A DNA stretch of 52,119 nucleotides from Bacteroidota bacterium (GTDB taxonomy: Bacteria; Bacteroidota; Bacteroidia; Bacteroidales; FEN-979), in assembly GCA_026391775.1 (NCBI GenBank), contig JAPLDK010000063.1, positions 1 through 52,119 on the forward strand, in the 5' to 3' direction. Each line of letters starts with the position of its first letter. Position 1 is the first letter of the stretch. A program made the position numbers and the translations under genes. The notes below the pieces were generated by a model. That model was not told the origin of the DNA and made no database searches. It saw only the letters and a list, made by a program, of their open reading frames with translations. Below, piece by piece: positions 35,580 to 44,900 of the stretch.

Positions 35580-35762
35580 TTAGTTTGCAGGGGGATGATA
35601 GATCACAGTATTATCCCTGTATCCTGCATTATTCAGATACCAATCTGGGAACTGGCTGCTGCCGCTTATTGCCCATGGCGAGAATTTCAGGTAAGCCTGG
35701 ATAACAGGAGCTTTCTCAACCGGATATTCAAATTTGACCGGAGTAATATAGGCCCAGGGCAT
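35580..35762 (-). CDS. possible small ORF between the DUF58 gene and valS
   Basis: 60 residues on the strand opposite its neighbours, filling most of a 243-bp gap. The translation ('[18 protein letters not shown]', '[11 protein letters not shown]') is proline- and aromatic-rich and looks protein-like. It has no recognised domain and no promoter I can point to. It may be a genuine small gene, a decayed fragment, or chance. Confidence 0.2.
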   Translation of the reverse strand: MPWAYITPVKFEYPVEKAPVIQAYLKFSPWAISGSSQFPDWYLNNAGYRDNTVIYHPPAN

Positions 35763-35812
35763 GTTATTCCCGGTTTTTCCTACCTTTGCGCCCTGTTTGC
35801 AATAAACATCTC

Positions 35813-38452
35813 ATGGAAATTGCCTCAAAATACGATCCTTCCAGTGTCGAAGATAAATGGTACAGTTTCTGGCTGGAAAAACGGATGTTCCGTTCTGTTC
35901 CCGATAGCAGGGAACCTTACTGCATTGTGATCCCTCCTCCAAATGTGACCGGGGTTCTTCACATGGGGCATATGCTGAATAACACTATCCAGGATATTCT
36001 GGTACGCCGTGCCCGCATGCTTGGAAAGAATGCCTGCTGGATTCCGGGGACCGACCATGCCTCCATAGCAACCGAAGCAAAAGTTGTTGCAAAGCTCAGG
36101 GAACAGGGCATTGAAAAATCCAGCCTGAGCAGGGATGAATTCCTGAGTCATGCCTGGGAATGGAAGGAAAAGCACGGAGGGATAATCCTGGAGCAGTTAA
36201 AGAAACTCGGGGCTTCCTGTGACTGGGAGCGCACCTGTTTTACGATGGATGAGACCCGCTTTGAGTCAGTCATTGACGTCTTTATAGACCTTCACAACAA
36301 AGGACTCATTTACCGGGGGGCCCGCATGATCAACTGGGATCCCAAAGCCCTGACTGCGGTCTCCGATGAGGAAGTGATCTATAAAGAAGTTCAGTCAAAG
36401 CTTTATTATATAAGATACCGGGTTGAAGGCAGCGACGATGAATGGATCACCATTGCCACTACCAGGCCTGAGACTATACTTGGTGATACTGCTATCTGTG
36501 TTCATCCCGAAGATGAACGTTACAGTCACCTGAAAGGCAGGAAGATACTTGTTCCCTTGATCAACCGTCCGGTTCCTGTGATCTTTGATGAGTATGTCGA
36601 CAGGGAATTCGGTACAGGGGCTCTTAAAGTGACTCCTGCACACGATATTAACGACTACAATCTTGGCTTGAAATATAAGCTCGAAGTGATCGACACCTTC
36701 AATCCCGATGGTACACTGAGTGAAGCGGCCAGGTTATATATCGGAGAGAACAGGTTTAAAGTAAGGACGAAGATTGTCAAGGATCTTGATGCAGAGGGTC
36801 ATATTGTAAAAGTCGAAGACTATACCAACAAAGTAGGGTATTCGGAAAGAACCAACGAGGTAATAGAACCCAGGATCTCGGTTCAGTGGTTTATGAAAAT
36901 GAAAGAGCTTGCCAGGCCTGCACTTGAGGTTGTTGAAAACGAAACAATTCGCTTTCATCCGGCCAAATACAAGAATATGTACAGGCATTGGATGGAAAAT
37001 GTAAACGACTGGTGCATTTCCAGACAACTCCTCTGGGGGCACAGGATACCTGCATGGTATCTCCCCGACGGCAGTTTTGTAGTAGCTAAAACATGCGAAG
37101 AAGCCTTCGAGCTGGCTAAATTGCGGATCGCGGATCGCGGATCGGGGATCCTGATTGAGGATCTGAGGCAGGACGAAGATGTGCTGGATACCTGGTTCTC
37201 TTCCTGGCTCTGGCCTATATCGGTATTTGACGGGATAAGGAAGCCGGATAATCCGGATATCAACTATTATTACCCCACTGTCGACCTGGTAACAGCTCCG
37301 GAGATCATCTTTTTCTGGGTTGCCAGGATGATTATGGCCGGGCTCGAGTACCGAAAAGCTATTCCGTTCAGGAATGTGTATTTCACGGGAATTGTCCGTG
37401 ATAAACAGGGCCGTAAAATGTCAAAATCACTTGGCAATTCCCCCGAACCCATTGAACTTATCGGCAAATACGGCGCCGACGCTGTCCGTATGGGCATGCT
37501 GTTGTGTTCTCCTGCCGGGAATGACCTGCTGTATGACGACAGCCTGGTGGAACAGGGGAGAAATTTCTGCAACAAGGTCTGGAATGCCATGCGACTTGTC
37601 AAAGGATGGGTGGTTGATCCCGGCCTTGAACAACCAAAGTCAAACCAGGTTTCGGTGGAATGGTTTGATTCGGTGTTGAGTGCAGCCCTGACAGATATCA
37701 ATGAGCAATTCAATAGATACAGGCTTTCCGAGGCCCTGAAGGATGTGTATAAACTGGTGTGGGATGATTTCTGCTCCTGGTATCTTGAAATGATCAAACC
37801 AGCATACCTTCAACCGATCGACAGACGGACCTACGATGCGACACTGGGGTTTTTTGAAAAACTTATCAGGCTAATGCATCCTTTTATGCCATTCCTTACT
37901 GAAGAAATTTTCCATATTTTGCATAATTCAGGTGAGGAATCCATAATGCAGGCAAGCCTTCCGAAGGCAGGCAATATCGATGAGGACCTGATCGTGAAGT
38001 TCGGATTTATCAGGGAACTCGTCATGTCGGTGAGGGCGGTAAGGTCCGAGAAAAAAATCCCTCCGAAGGAACAGATCCCGGTCATCATCCGCAGTGAGAA
38101 AAATACAGGAAAATCAGAACATTTTGATGATGTGGTTATAAAGCTGTGCAACCTTCATGATTTGCAATATTCCCAGGATAAACCGGCCGACTCGGTTTCC
38201 TTCATCGTAGGTACCACCGAGTGCTATATTCCTCTGATGCAGACTATAAACCTTGATGAAGAGCTTAAGAAACTTGAGGAAGAATTGCAGTACCAGCAAG
38301 GTTTTCTTGTATCTATTATGACAAAACTTGACAGTACGGGCTTTGTGAATAATGCCCCATCAAAGGTGGTTGATGCTGAGAAGAAGAAAAAAGCTGATGC
38401 CGAGTCCAGGATAAGGGTTTTGACGGAGCAGATTATGTCACTCAGGAAGTAA
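35813..38452 (+). CDS. valS: valyl-tRNA synthetase
   Basis: 879 residues from the ATG at 35813, which gives the usual N-terminus '[20 protein letters not shown]'; the TTG at 35786 overlaps a TACCTTTG -7 element (35781-35788). Class I motifs are HIGH as '[14 protein letters not shown]' and KMSKS as '[12 protein letters not shown]'. The editing domain ('[17 protein letters not shown]'), anticodon-binding domain and C-terminal coiled coil ('[17 protein letters not shown]') are complete. Before the conserved '[11 protein letters not shown]' the chain carries an unusual 'RIADRGSGI' insert made by a 7-bp tandem repeat. The gene overlaps the convergent Hdr-like gene by 11 bp. Confidence 0.97.
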   Translation: MEIASKYDPSSVEDKWYSFWLEKRMFRSVPDSREPYCIVIPPPNVTGVLHMGHMLNNTIQDILVRRARMLGKNACWIPGTDHASIATEAKVVAKLREQGIEKSSLSRDEFLSHAWEWKEKHGGIILEQLKKLGASCDWERTCFTMDETRFESVIDVFIDLHNKGLIYRGARMINWDPKALTAVSDEEVIYKEVQSKLYYIRYRVEGSDDEWITIATTRPETILGDTAICVHPEDERYSHLKGRKILVPLINRPVPVIFDEYVDREFGTGALKVTPAHDINDYNLGLKYKLEVIDTFNPDGTLSEAARLYIGENRFKVRTKIVKDLDAEGHIVKVEDYTNKVGYSERTNEVIEPRISVQWFMKMKELARPALEVVENETIRFHPAKYKNMYRHWMENVNDWCISRQLLWGHRIPAWYLPDGSFVVAKTCEEAFELAKLRIADRGSGILIEDLRQDEDVLDTWFSSWLWPISVFDGIRKPDNPDINYYYPTVDLVTAPEIIFFWVARMIMAGLEYRKAIPFRNVYFTGIVRDKQGRKMSKSLGNSPEPIELIGKYGADAVRMGMLLCSPAGNDLLYDDSLVEQGRNFCNKVWNAMRLVKGWVVDPGLEQPKSNQVSVEWFDSVLSAALTDINEQFNRYRLSEALKDVYKLVWDDFCSWYLEMIKPAYLQPIDRRTYDATLGFFEKLIRLMHPFMPFLTEEIFHILHNSGEESIMQASLPKAGNIDEDLIVKFGFIRELVMSVRAVRSEKKIPPKEQIPVIIRSEKNTGKSEHFDDVVIKLCNLHDLQYSQDKPADSVSFIVGTTECYIPLMQTINLDEELKKLEEELQYQQGFLVSIMTKLDSTGFVNNAPSKVVDAEKKKKADAESRIRVLTEQIMSLRK
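37123..37150. repeat. 7-bp tandem repeat (GCGGATC) inside valS
   Basis: GCGGATC occurs at 37123, 37130 and 37137, followed by a variant GGGGATC at 37144. The four units encode part of a 'RIADRGSGI' insert in valyl-tRNA synthetase, at a loop just before the conserved '[11 protein letters not shown]'. The unit resembles the TGGATGC repeat in the HdrA-like gene (shared GGAT core, same period). Confidence 0.85.
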
Positions 38453-40292
38453 CAGTCTCAGTTTCCAATATAGCCCGGGTTGACAGGATATTCCTGCCCG
38501 GTATTGCATCATGAACCAGTTCGGCTATATCCCTGACCTCTGTTTGCGAATGTTTCGAGAAGGTTTTTTTGCATAGTGGGCATGCTGTTACCAGGATATC
38601 CGGTTCGTTTTTGAGAAGGGATTGCAGAGCATTCCGTGTCACTTCATCCTTTTTCTGAATCGAAGTATTCATCAGTCCCAGGCTCCCGCCGCAGCAAAGT
38701 GCATCGGCACAGTTTTTTTCAGTAGCCACCAGGTCAGATATCTTACCCAGAAGCTCCCTGGGAGCTTCATAGACATTACCGCCTCTTCCCAGGTCGCAGG
38801 GATCATGGTAAACGACCTTGCGGTGCTGACTCTGCAAGGCGATCTTCCCTTCCTTTACAAGTTCAAGAAGGTACTGCGAATGATGCTGAATCCTTATAGG
38901 CAGGTTATATTCTTCTCTGAAAACCTTATAACAGATAGGGCAGGAAGTCACAAGGAGTTTGGCCCTGGTTTGCCGGATCAATGTCTTATTGAACTCAATC
39001 AGTTCATTGGCCTGTTTGTCCTTCCCGGCCAGCATTAAAGGTCTGCCGCAGCAAATGCTGCCATCCTGGTCCATGAACAGGTAATTAACACCGGCCTTTT
39101 TGAAGATCCCTTCCATTGCAATGTGAATGGAAGGTGTGAGATGCGACATGCAGCCAGCAAAATAGACAACATCGGCAAAGCCCGGATGGGTGCTGGTGAT
39201 GTAGGAAAAGTCGGATACCTGGCCTGACCCGATCTCCCTGCGTTTTATAAGTCTTAGGGAATCTGCTTTAATGCCAACGGGACAAGCTTCCTGGCAGCGG
39301 CCGCAGATCATGCAGGTCATTGCAATATATTCGGTAATATATTGATCTCTCTGACCGCGGATAAGATACACCGCTTGAATATTTCTGATCCCTGCCGCAA
39401 AGTCCAGCTGGCAGGCATCGATACAAACCCCGCAGCGGGAGCAGGAGTGTGCTTCAAGGTCGGAGAAACTGGATCCCCATTTTTTGGACTGGATTCCACA
39501 ATGCCTGAAAACTATCAACAGCAGTTCAGATGGGATGTGCATATACCGGGAATAGGGCATCATGATAAAGAACAGGCCGAGAACGAGGGAATAGGACCAC
39601 CAGAAAAAATAGGCGATAATCTCAGCAGGGCCAGGTGTAACCGCAATAAGAAGGTTGCCAAGGTTCTGTGTAAGGAAACCGCCGCCACCGCCGAAATATC
39701 CGGCAGTATAGCTTTCGGCAAGGAGCCGCATAGGAAAGATCATCCACAGGCAGGATAAGGCAACACGGTCGAAAAGGCTGTGTTGTGTTGTCTGTTTCAT
39801 CCCGAACCACTTCGACTGTTTCCTTTTGATTAATGCAAGTGTGAGCCCGCTCAGAACAAACAACAGAAGAAAGTCCATAATGAAGCGGAAAAAAGCCGGA
39901 ACCGTGAAGATCTCAAAGAACAGAACGAGACGGTCGTGAATGAAAAATTTCAAAAAAATGGGGTAGTAGGGAGCGTTGATATATGCCCCATGATAGATTC
40001 TGGATTCGAGGTTTCCAACCACAATTAGCAAGAACCATCCAAGTGCAAAGCTCATATGCATATATCCCAGCAGGGGATTTCGTTTCCACAGTTTTCTGTG
40101 GATAAGCCCTTCGAGAAAAATTTCTTTCAGGGAGGCAGTGACCTTTGAAGGTGTACGGATACCAGTTGCAAGCTTCACTTTATCAACAGCCGGCAAAGCC
40201 TTTATCCACCGGTAATAATGGATGATAATGCTGTAGACTATATAAATAAGTCCGAGGCTGAAAGGCAGAACGAATAAGTTGAATTTTATCAT
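38442..40292 (-). CDS. membrane HdrD/NarI-like Fe-S protein of the Hdr-like operon
   Basis: 616 residues. About six N-terminal membrane helices (to about 260) resemble the heme b-binding NarI/HdrE type. Two [4Fe-4S] motifs follow ('[14 protein letters not shown]', '[14 protein letters not shown]'). Two CCG domains come next: 'FAGCMSHL'/'CCGRPL'/'SCPIC' and 'HDPCDLG'/'CCGGSLG'/'ACPLC'. This combination (membrane quinone-facing part fused to an HdrD-like part) suggests it exchanges electrons between the quinone pool and the soluble Hdr-like subunits encoded upstream. Its start overlaps the previous gene in ATGA (40289-40292). Confidence 0.9.
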   Translation of the reverse strand: MIKFNLFVLPFSLGLIYIVYSIIIHYYRWIKALPAVDKVKLATGIRTPSKVTASLKEIFLEGLIHRKLWKRNPLLGYMHMSFALGWFLLIVVGNLESRIYHGAYINAPYYPIFLKFFIHDRLVLFFEIFTVPAFFRFIMDFLLLFVLSGLTLALIKRKQSKWFGMKQTTQHSLFDRVALSCLWMIFPMRLLAESYTAGYFGGGGGFLTQNLGNLLIAVTPGPAEIIAYFFWWSYSLVLGLFFIMMPYSRYMHIPSELLLIVFRHCGIQSKKWGSSFSDLEAHSCSRCGVCIDACQLDFAAGIRNIQAVYLIRGQRDQYITEYIAMTCMICGRCQEACPVGIKADSLRLIKRREIGSGQVSDFSYITSTHPGFADVVYFAGCMSHLTPSIHIAMEGIFKKAGVNYLFMDQDGSICCGRPLMLAGKDKQANELIEFNKTLIRQTRAKLLVTSCPICYKVFREEYNLPIRIQHHSQYLLELVKEGKIALQSQHRKVVYHDPCDLGRGGNVYEAPRELLGKISDLVATEKNCADALCCGGSLGLMNTSIQKKDEVTRNALQSLLKNEPDILVTACPLCKKTFSKHSQTEVRDIAELVHDAIPGRNILSTRAILETETVTS

Positions 40293-40621
40293 CCCAATTG
40301 TTCAATTGCCCGGTTCATGGCCAGGATCAGGTTTCTCAGATTTACGCCCCGCGGACATACCAGCTGGCATTTTCCGCAAAACATACATTTTTTCAATTCG
40401 GCTTTGATGGATTCAGGGTCTCCCCTGCGAATGACGGTATGCAGCTTCCTGATATTAAAATTCGTAAACTGCGAGGCGGAGCAGGTTGCAGTGCAACTGC
40501 CACATCCTATACAAACATCCAGGGAAGGTTCAATAGACCTCACCAGCCTCAGAAAACGAAAGTCCCCGTGGTCATAATCAAACTGTCTGTCCTTTGTCAG
40601 GGTATATCCGAAATCAATCAT
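40289..40621 (-). CDS. HdrC-like 4Fe-4S protein (short)
   Basis: 110 residues with two complete [4Fe-4S] ligand sets: 'CIGCGSCTATCSASQF' and 'CMFCGKCQLVCPRG'. The order and spacing resemble the HdrC subunit of heterodisulfide reductase and the N-terminus of QmoC. It overlaps the HdrA-like gene by 8 bp and the membrane gene by 4 bp. It probably forms the electron bridge between the flavoprotein and the membrane subunit. Confidence 0.9.
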   Translation of the reverse strand: MIDFGYTLTKDRQFDYDHGDFRFLRLVRSIEPSLDVCIGCGSCTATCSASQFTNFNIRKLHTVIRRGDPESIKAELKKCMFCGKCQLVCPRGVNLRNLILAMNRAIEQLG

Positions 40622-41669
40622 TATAAGCGGTGGTTGATTTTATATAGCCGGCAAGCTGGACGGCTGCAGCGCGGGCGTCAGCAATAGCTTCTCCGATCGA
40701 TATCGGCCCTTTAAGTGCGCCTGCAAGGAAAACTCCTGGGACCCCGCTGGAATTGTTGCTTGTATGACTGTCGGCAGAATTAACAAAGCCGTCGGTCCCG
40801 GATTTAAGGCCCAGCATGCCACAAATTGCCGATGTGCCAATGGCGGGGACAAAACCTGTAAGCAGTATCAGCAGGTCAACTGTCATTTTCAGGGGTTTAC
40901 CTGTAAGTGTGTCTTCTGTTTTAAGAATTATTGAACCGTCAGGATTTTCAGCACATTCCGAGAGACGGCCCCGGATAAAACTGACCCCCCACTTCTGCTG
41001 GGCCTCATAATAAAGCTCTTCAAAGTGACGGTCGAACATCCGCAGATCCATATAAAAATTAAAAACCTCCGATGCAGGGTACATTTCCTTCAGTTCTATT
41101 GCCTGCTTAACGCCTGTGACACAGCATACCTTGGAACAATACAGGTTGCCAACCTTTTCATCCCTGGAGCCTACACAATGTACAAGGCCAATCCGGCCGG
41201 GAATTTTACCTTCGCGGGTCAGAATACCCTTGCCTGATTTAAATTGATCTTCAAGGTCTGCGGATGTGATTACGTTGTTGTATATACCATAACCATATTC
41301 CTCTTTCTTCCTGGCTTCGAAAAGGTCAAATCCCGTAGCCAGCAACAGGGCGGAGGCGGAAAATTGTGAATGGATGCTGGATGCTGGATGCTGGATCCTG
41401 GTTGTTATCGTGAAGTCATAGTCGTGTTTACTTATACCAGTAACAGTTACCCCGGTGACTATCTTAACCTGGTTCAATCCTGCCTTTACAAAGTCTAGTA
41501 CTTCGGATGCCTTCCTGCGGTCGGGAAACAACCGGTCCCAGCGGGCTAAATGGCCTCCGGTCTCATTTTCTTTCTCAAGCAATGTGACATCCAAACCTTG
41601 TTGGACAAGAATACCGGCAGCTGTCATTCCTGAAATGCCGCCACCAATAATGATCACAGAGTTTCCCAT
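40614..41669 (-). CDS. HdrA/QmoA-like FAD protein
   Basis: 351 residues, much shorter than methanogen HdrA (about 650) and closer to QmoA. It has an FAD Rossmann start 'VIIIGGGISGMTAAGIL', then 'LLATGFD', and the HdrA hallmark 'HCVGSRDEKVGNLYCSKVCC' region with its cysteine cluster. The C-terminal FAD block is 'GVFLAGALKGPISIGEAIADARAAA'. The extra N-terminal and C-terminal ferredoxin modules of HdrA are absent. Between residues of the mid-domain, the in-frame peptide 'IQHPASSIHSQ' is encoded by a 7-bp tandem repeat (41371-41401). It lies one base after the HdrB-like stop. Confidence 0.9.
   Translation of the reverse strand: MGNSVIIIGGGISGMTAAGILVQQGLDVTLLEKENETGGHLARWDRLFPDRRKASEVLDFVKAGLNQVKIVTGVTVTGISKHDYDFTITTRIQHPASSIHSQFSASALLLATGFDLFEARKKEEYGYGIYNNVITSADLEDQFKSGKGILTREGKIPGRIGLVHCVGSRDEKVGNLYCSKVCCVTGVKQAIELKEMYPASEVFNFYMDLRMFDRHFEELYYEAQQKWGVSFIRGRLSECAENPDGSIILKTEDTLTGKPLKMTVDLLILLTGFVPAIGTSAICGMLGLKSGTDGFVNSADSHTSNNSSGVPGVFLAGALKGPISIGEAIADARAAAVQLAGYIKSTTAYND
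41371..41401. repeat. 7-bp tandem repeat (TGGATGC) inside the HdrA-like gene
   Basis: TGGATGC occurs at 41371, 41378 and 41385, then TGGATCC at 41392 and a partial TGG. On the coding strand it encodes 'IQHPASSIHS'-type sequence in a loop just before 'ALLLATGFD'. I recall this peptide as recurring in unrelated Bacteroidota proteins, which would mark a dispersed repeat. Confidence 0.85.
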
Positions 41670-41670
41670 T

Positions 41671-42738
41671 TCAGTAAAATTTCAGAAAGGAGGGGGATTT
41701 GGGTTTACCAATGAAATTGCCGTCTTTATCGAGAAATTTCTTTTCGGGATCATATGGGATCCCCATTTTATCAAGCAGTGATTCAACAGGCACCTGGTGG
41801 ACCTGTAGGCCAAGGTCCCATGGGTCATACCCCAGAATAAGCCCTGCAAGTTCCTCGTAGGTCATGACCGGGATGCCCTGGCCGTTTTCTCCATAGGTTG
41901 TCCCATCCATTTCCGATATCGTGTACTGCCAGCGGTCGAGAAACATTGGGCAGCCTGGACAATTCGTAAGGATAAGTTCAGGTTTATAGGGCCTCATTGA
42001 ATCAAATTTCTTTTTTGATGCGGAGACTGAGTAGCCCCGGTTTGCTTTGACCAGGTACTGTCTGAAGCCAAACCCGCAGCAATGCCTGCGCTCAGGGTAA
42101 TCAATAACTTCACCTCCCCATTCTTCGATCATGCCGACCAGTACGTAAGGATATTCCGCGCCACCTATACCTTTGCTTGGAAACATCCTCGAATAATGAC
42201 AGCCGATATGTTCAACTACCCGGATAGGTGCACCGGTGGTTTGGTTGATCAGCCTGTATTTACCGGCATCGCTGATTTCTGTTCTCAGCTTGTATGTGAC
42301 ATCGCTGGCGTGGGCAAGATTTTTTGGTTTGACAAATTCCCTGCCAGTGGCATTTCTCAGGTGAACCCTGGTTTTTTCTTCAACTTCGGGAAAATGCAAC
42401 CATGTCTCAAGGACTTCGCTGTAAAGACCAAAGCTGGTAATACAGGAAGTGACGAAATTCTCATATCCGGCTTCGGTCATCAGTGCAAACTGGCGTGCCA
42501 CCATGGTCATTGCGGTCTCAAACGGAACAATATCAGAATGGTAGCCTATGCCGGAACAGGTTGTATGGGAAGGATTTTCAAAAACATTCCTTCCCATTTC
42601 CTTCATATAACGGAGAAAGGTTTTTTCGGCACCGGGAAAAAAATTTTGCCTTACACAACTCCTGACGTAAAAGTAGTTATCGTCAGCAATTTCTTTCTGG
42701 TATTCATCCCATATCAGGCGTTTCCCTTCTTGTTTCAT
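41671..42738 (-). CDS. HdrB-like CCG-domain protein
   Basis: 355 residues. A C-terminal CCG domain is complete: 'EHIGCHYSRM', 'RHCCGFGFRQY' and 'LTNCPGCPMF', the ligand pattern for the noncubane [4Fe-4S] cluster of heterodisulfide reductase HdrB. An N-terminal degenerate half retains 'TTCSGIGYHSD' and 'FVTSCITSF'. The likely role is disulfide or sulfur-linked redox catalysis within the complex; the substrate is unknown. It overlaps the HdrC-like gene in ATGA (42735-42738). Confidence 0.9.
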   Translation of the reverse strand: MKQEGKRLIWDEYQKEIADDNYFYVRSCVRQNFFPGAEKTFLRYMKEMGRNVFENPSHTTCSGIGYHSDIVPFETAMTMVARQFALMTEAGYENFVTSCITSFGLYSEVLETWLHFPEVEEKTRVHLRNATGREFVKPKNLAHASDVTYKLRTEISDAGKYRLINQTTGAPIRVVEHIGCHYSRMFPSKGIGGAEYPYVLVGMIEEWGGEVIDYPERRHCCGFGFRQYLVKANRGYSVSASKKKFDSMRPYKPELILTNCPGCPMFLDRWQYTISEMDGTTYGENGQGIPVMTYEELAGLILGYDPWDLGLQVHQVPVESLLDKMGIPYDPEKKFLDKDGNFIGKPKSPSFLKFY

Positions 42739-43448
42739 GCTTCAGAAGTATGATCCTTGTTCACTGCAGTGTAAATATGTTTGATATAGTCGTTCTGAAG
42801 ACTGTCGTCGAGTTGTATTCCCATTTGCTCCGCTTTTTGCCTGGAGAAGTCTTCGATTTTTTCGAACCTGGCCGTGCCCCCGGTTTCATCAAAAATCTTT
42901 TTAATTTCATCCAGGTCTTCCTGGGGTATGGCCCTCAGCACTCCCGGTCCGGCTTTCTGATAGTTGGCGCCCAGCCTTTCCATGACCTTTTCGATGTTAT
43001 GAAATTCCCATTCCCATATTGGTCCCTGTTCAGGATGATTCTCAGGTGAGATCTGGGATGGATAAAGACAATACCCATATTCCAGTATCCAATGGCCAAC
43101 GGTTCTCTTAATTGCAAGCTGCTGACGGCCTTTTTCGGATTCAACAAAGTATCCCATCTCCTGAGATAAGGAGCGCAGGGCTGTTATCAGCAAGCCGGGA
43201 GCATTATTCCTGGGGCACCTGGTAACGCATGACATACATTCCCCGCAATACCAGATAGTGTCACTTTTGAGCAGCTCTTCGATCTTCCCGTCATCCCGGG
43301 TCTGCAGAATATCGACCAGTTTTCGCGGCTGGTAATTGTAAAATTCCGCAGCCGGGCAGATCGCCGTACAGGTTCCGCAGTTAAGGCATGCCTTCAGCCC
43401 CTCGGCAAAACGGATATCCTGACGGAGTTTTTCATATAATGCTCCCAT
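42735..43448 (-). CDS. HdrC-like 4Fe-4S protein, first gene of the Hdr-like operon
   Basis: 237 residues with two [4Fe-4S] motifs: 'CLNCGTCTAICPAAEF' (about 20-35) and 'CGECMSCVTRCPRN' (about 68-81). The rest is helical, with no further cysteines of note. It starts the tightly packed order HdrC-HdrB-HdrA-HdrC'-membrane subunit, with overlaps of 4 and 8 bp or a 1-bp gap between successive genes. Such packing strongly suggests a single multi-subunit complex. Confidence 0.9.
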   Translation of the reverse strand: MGALYEKLRQDIRFAEGLKACLNCGTCTAICPAAEFYNYQPRKLVDILQTRDDGKIEELLKSDTIWYCGECMSCVTRCPRNNAPGLLITALRSLSQEMGYFVESEKGRQQLAIKRTVGHWILEYGYCLYPSQISPENHPEQGPIWEWEFHNIEKVMERLGANYQKAGPGVLRAIPQEDLDEIKKIFDETGGTARFEKIEDFSRQKAEQMGIQLDDSLQNDYIKHIYTAVNKDHTSEA

Positions 43449-43473
43449 ATAAAAACAAAGGTAATAAAAAGGA

Positions 43474-44148
43474 TCATTTAAGAGTGAAAGCGTAATTCAA
43501 CAGGTTACTTCCCATTTGCAAAGCCTTTAGCCTGGTTGCTTCGCTGTCGTGGTGCACTTCCGGGTCTTCCCAGCCATCTCCCAGGTCACATTCATAGGAA
43601 TAAAAAACCACAAGCCGGCCTTCCCAGATCAGGCCAAAACCCTGAGGAGGTTTGCCGTCATGTTCATGGATTTTTGGTAATCCGGTGGGAAAGTCGTATT
43701 TCTGATGATAAACAGGGTGGGAGAAAGGCAATTCGACAAGGTCAAGTTCGGGGAATATTTTTTTTAGCTGGGGCCGGATGAATTTATCCAGTCCGTAATT
43801 GTCGTCGATGTGCAGGAACCCTCCGGCCATAAGGTATTTTCGCAGGTTCCGGGCTTCCTGCTCGGAGAATACCACGTTCCCATGCCCCGTCATATGAACA
43901 AAAGGATAATTTATAATTTCAGGATTCCCGGCATCAACAGTTGCAATCTCTTCACTGATGCCACTGCCCAGGTTTTTATTCGCAAATTTAACAAGGTTTG
44001 GCAGGGATGTCGGATTGGCATACCAGTCGCCCCCGCCGTTGTATTTCAACAGGCCGACCTGGTAAGAGGCCGGAGAAAATGAGGTACAGGGCAACGCAAG
44101 GACACTAAACAGGAGAATTTTAAACAGGTTCTTATGCATCAGGGCCAT
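43474..44148 (-). CDS. exported DUF4159 protein
   Basis: 224 residues with a signal peptide (hydrophobic part about 8-24). The DUF4159 pattern is visible in 'LLKYNGGGDWYANPTSLPNL', 'HMTGHGNVVFSEQEARNLRK', 'GGFLHIDDNYG' and 'GLIWEGRLVVFYSYECDLGDGWED'. The fold is thought to resemble glutamine amidotransferases without the catalytic residues; function is unknown. An ATG three codons in is an alternative start. It lies 17 bp after rsmE and 25 bp before the Hdr-like operon. Confidence 0.88.
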   Translation of the reverse strand: MALMHKNLFKILLFSVLALPCTSFSPASYQVGLLKYNGGGDWYANPTSLPNLVKFANKNLGSGISEEIATVDAGNPEIINYPFVHMTGHGNVVFSEQEARNLRKYLMAGGFLHIDDNYGLDKFIRPQLKKIFPELDLVELPFSHPVYHQKYDFPTGLPKIHEHDGKPPQGFGLIWEGRLVVFYSYECDLGDGWEDPEVHHDSEATRLKALQMGSNLLNYAFTLK

Positions 44149-44165
44149 CCTACTAATGTTACTAC

Positions 44166-44870
44166 CTACATTCTGTTTATGAGATTCACCATTGCCGTTA
44201 CATAAACACCGGCCGTTTCTGTCCTGAGCCTGCTTTCGCCAAGGTTTACCGGCACAAACCCTGTTTTGACGGCATCTGCAATTTCAGATTCCGAAAAGTC
44301 ACCTTCAGGCCCTATCATAACGACCACTTCATTACCTTTGTTATAAATATGTTGTAATTCCTGTTCCCTGCCGCTGAGGCAGTTTGCAATGAGCTTACTG
44401 CCCGGATACGGATTATTAACGAATTCTTGAAAGGCAATTGCCTCATTCAACCGGGGCAATCTCGTTTTGAGAGATTGTTTTACAGCCGAGATGAGAATTT
44501 TACGCAACCTTCCATGGTTGATCCTGTTTCGTTCGGAATGAGCACAGAAAACAGGAGTGATCTCATCAATGCCTATTTCGGTTGATTTCTCAAGGAACCA
44601 TTCAAACCGGTCGGAGTTTTTAGTGGGTGCGATTGCAATATGAAGCCTGAAACCACGTGAGGCTGGGCTTAATGTAGTCTGTATGATTCTGGCTGCAACC
44701 CTTCCCGAGGCAAGGTCCGATATGCATGCTTTATAAAGAGATCCCTCTCCGTCGGTGACATGAATGATGTCATTCTTTCCAAGCCTCAACACTTTAAGAC
44801 AGTGCCGCGACTCGTCCTCATCAAGCCTGATCAGCTTGCCTTCTATGGTATTGCTGAAAAATAAGATCAT
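44166..44870 (-). CDS. rsmE: 16S rRNA (uracil1498-N3)-methyltransferase
   Basis: 234 residues, SPOUT class. The N-terminal PUA-like part starts 'FFSNTIEGKLIRLDEDESRHCLKVLR'. The knot region has 'VVMIGPEGDFSESEI' and 'VNLGESRLRTETAGVYV', both diagnostic of RsmE. It methylates U1498 in the 30S decoding region. It starts 30 bp after the secreted protein's stop. Confidence 0.96.
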   Translation of the reverse strand: MILFFSNTIEGKLIRLDEDESRHCLKVLRLGKNDIIHVTDGEGSLYKACISDLASGRVAARIIQTTLSPASRGFRLHIAIAPTKNSDRFEWFLEKSTEIGIDEITPVFCAHSERNRINHGRLRKILISAVKQSLKTRLPRLNEAIAFQEFVNNPYPGSKLIANCLSGREQELQHIYNKGNEVVVMIGPEGDFSESEIADAVKTGFVPVNLGESRLRTETAGVYVTAMVNLINRM

Positions 44871-44900
44871 GGGCGGGATGGTAGATTTTCCTGAGCCCTA

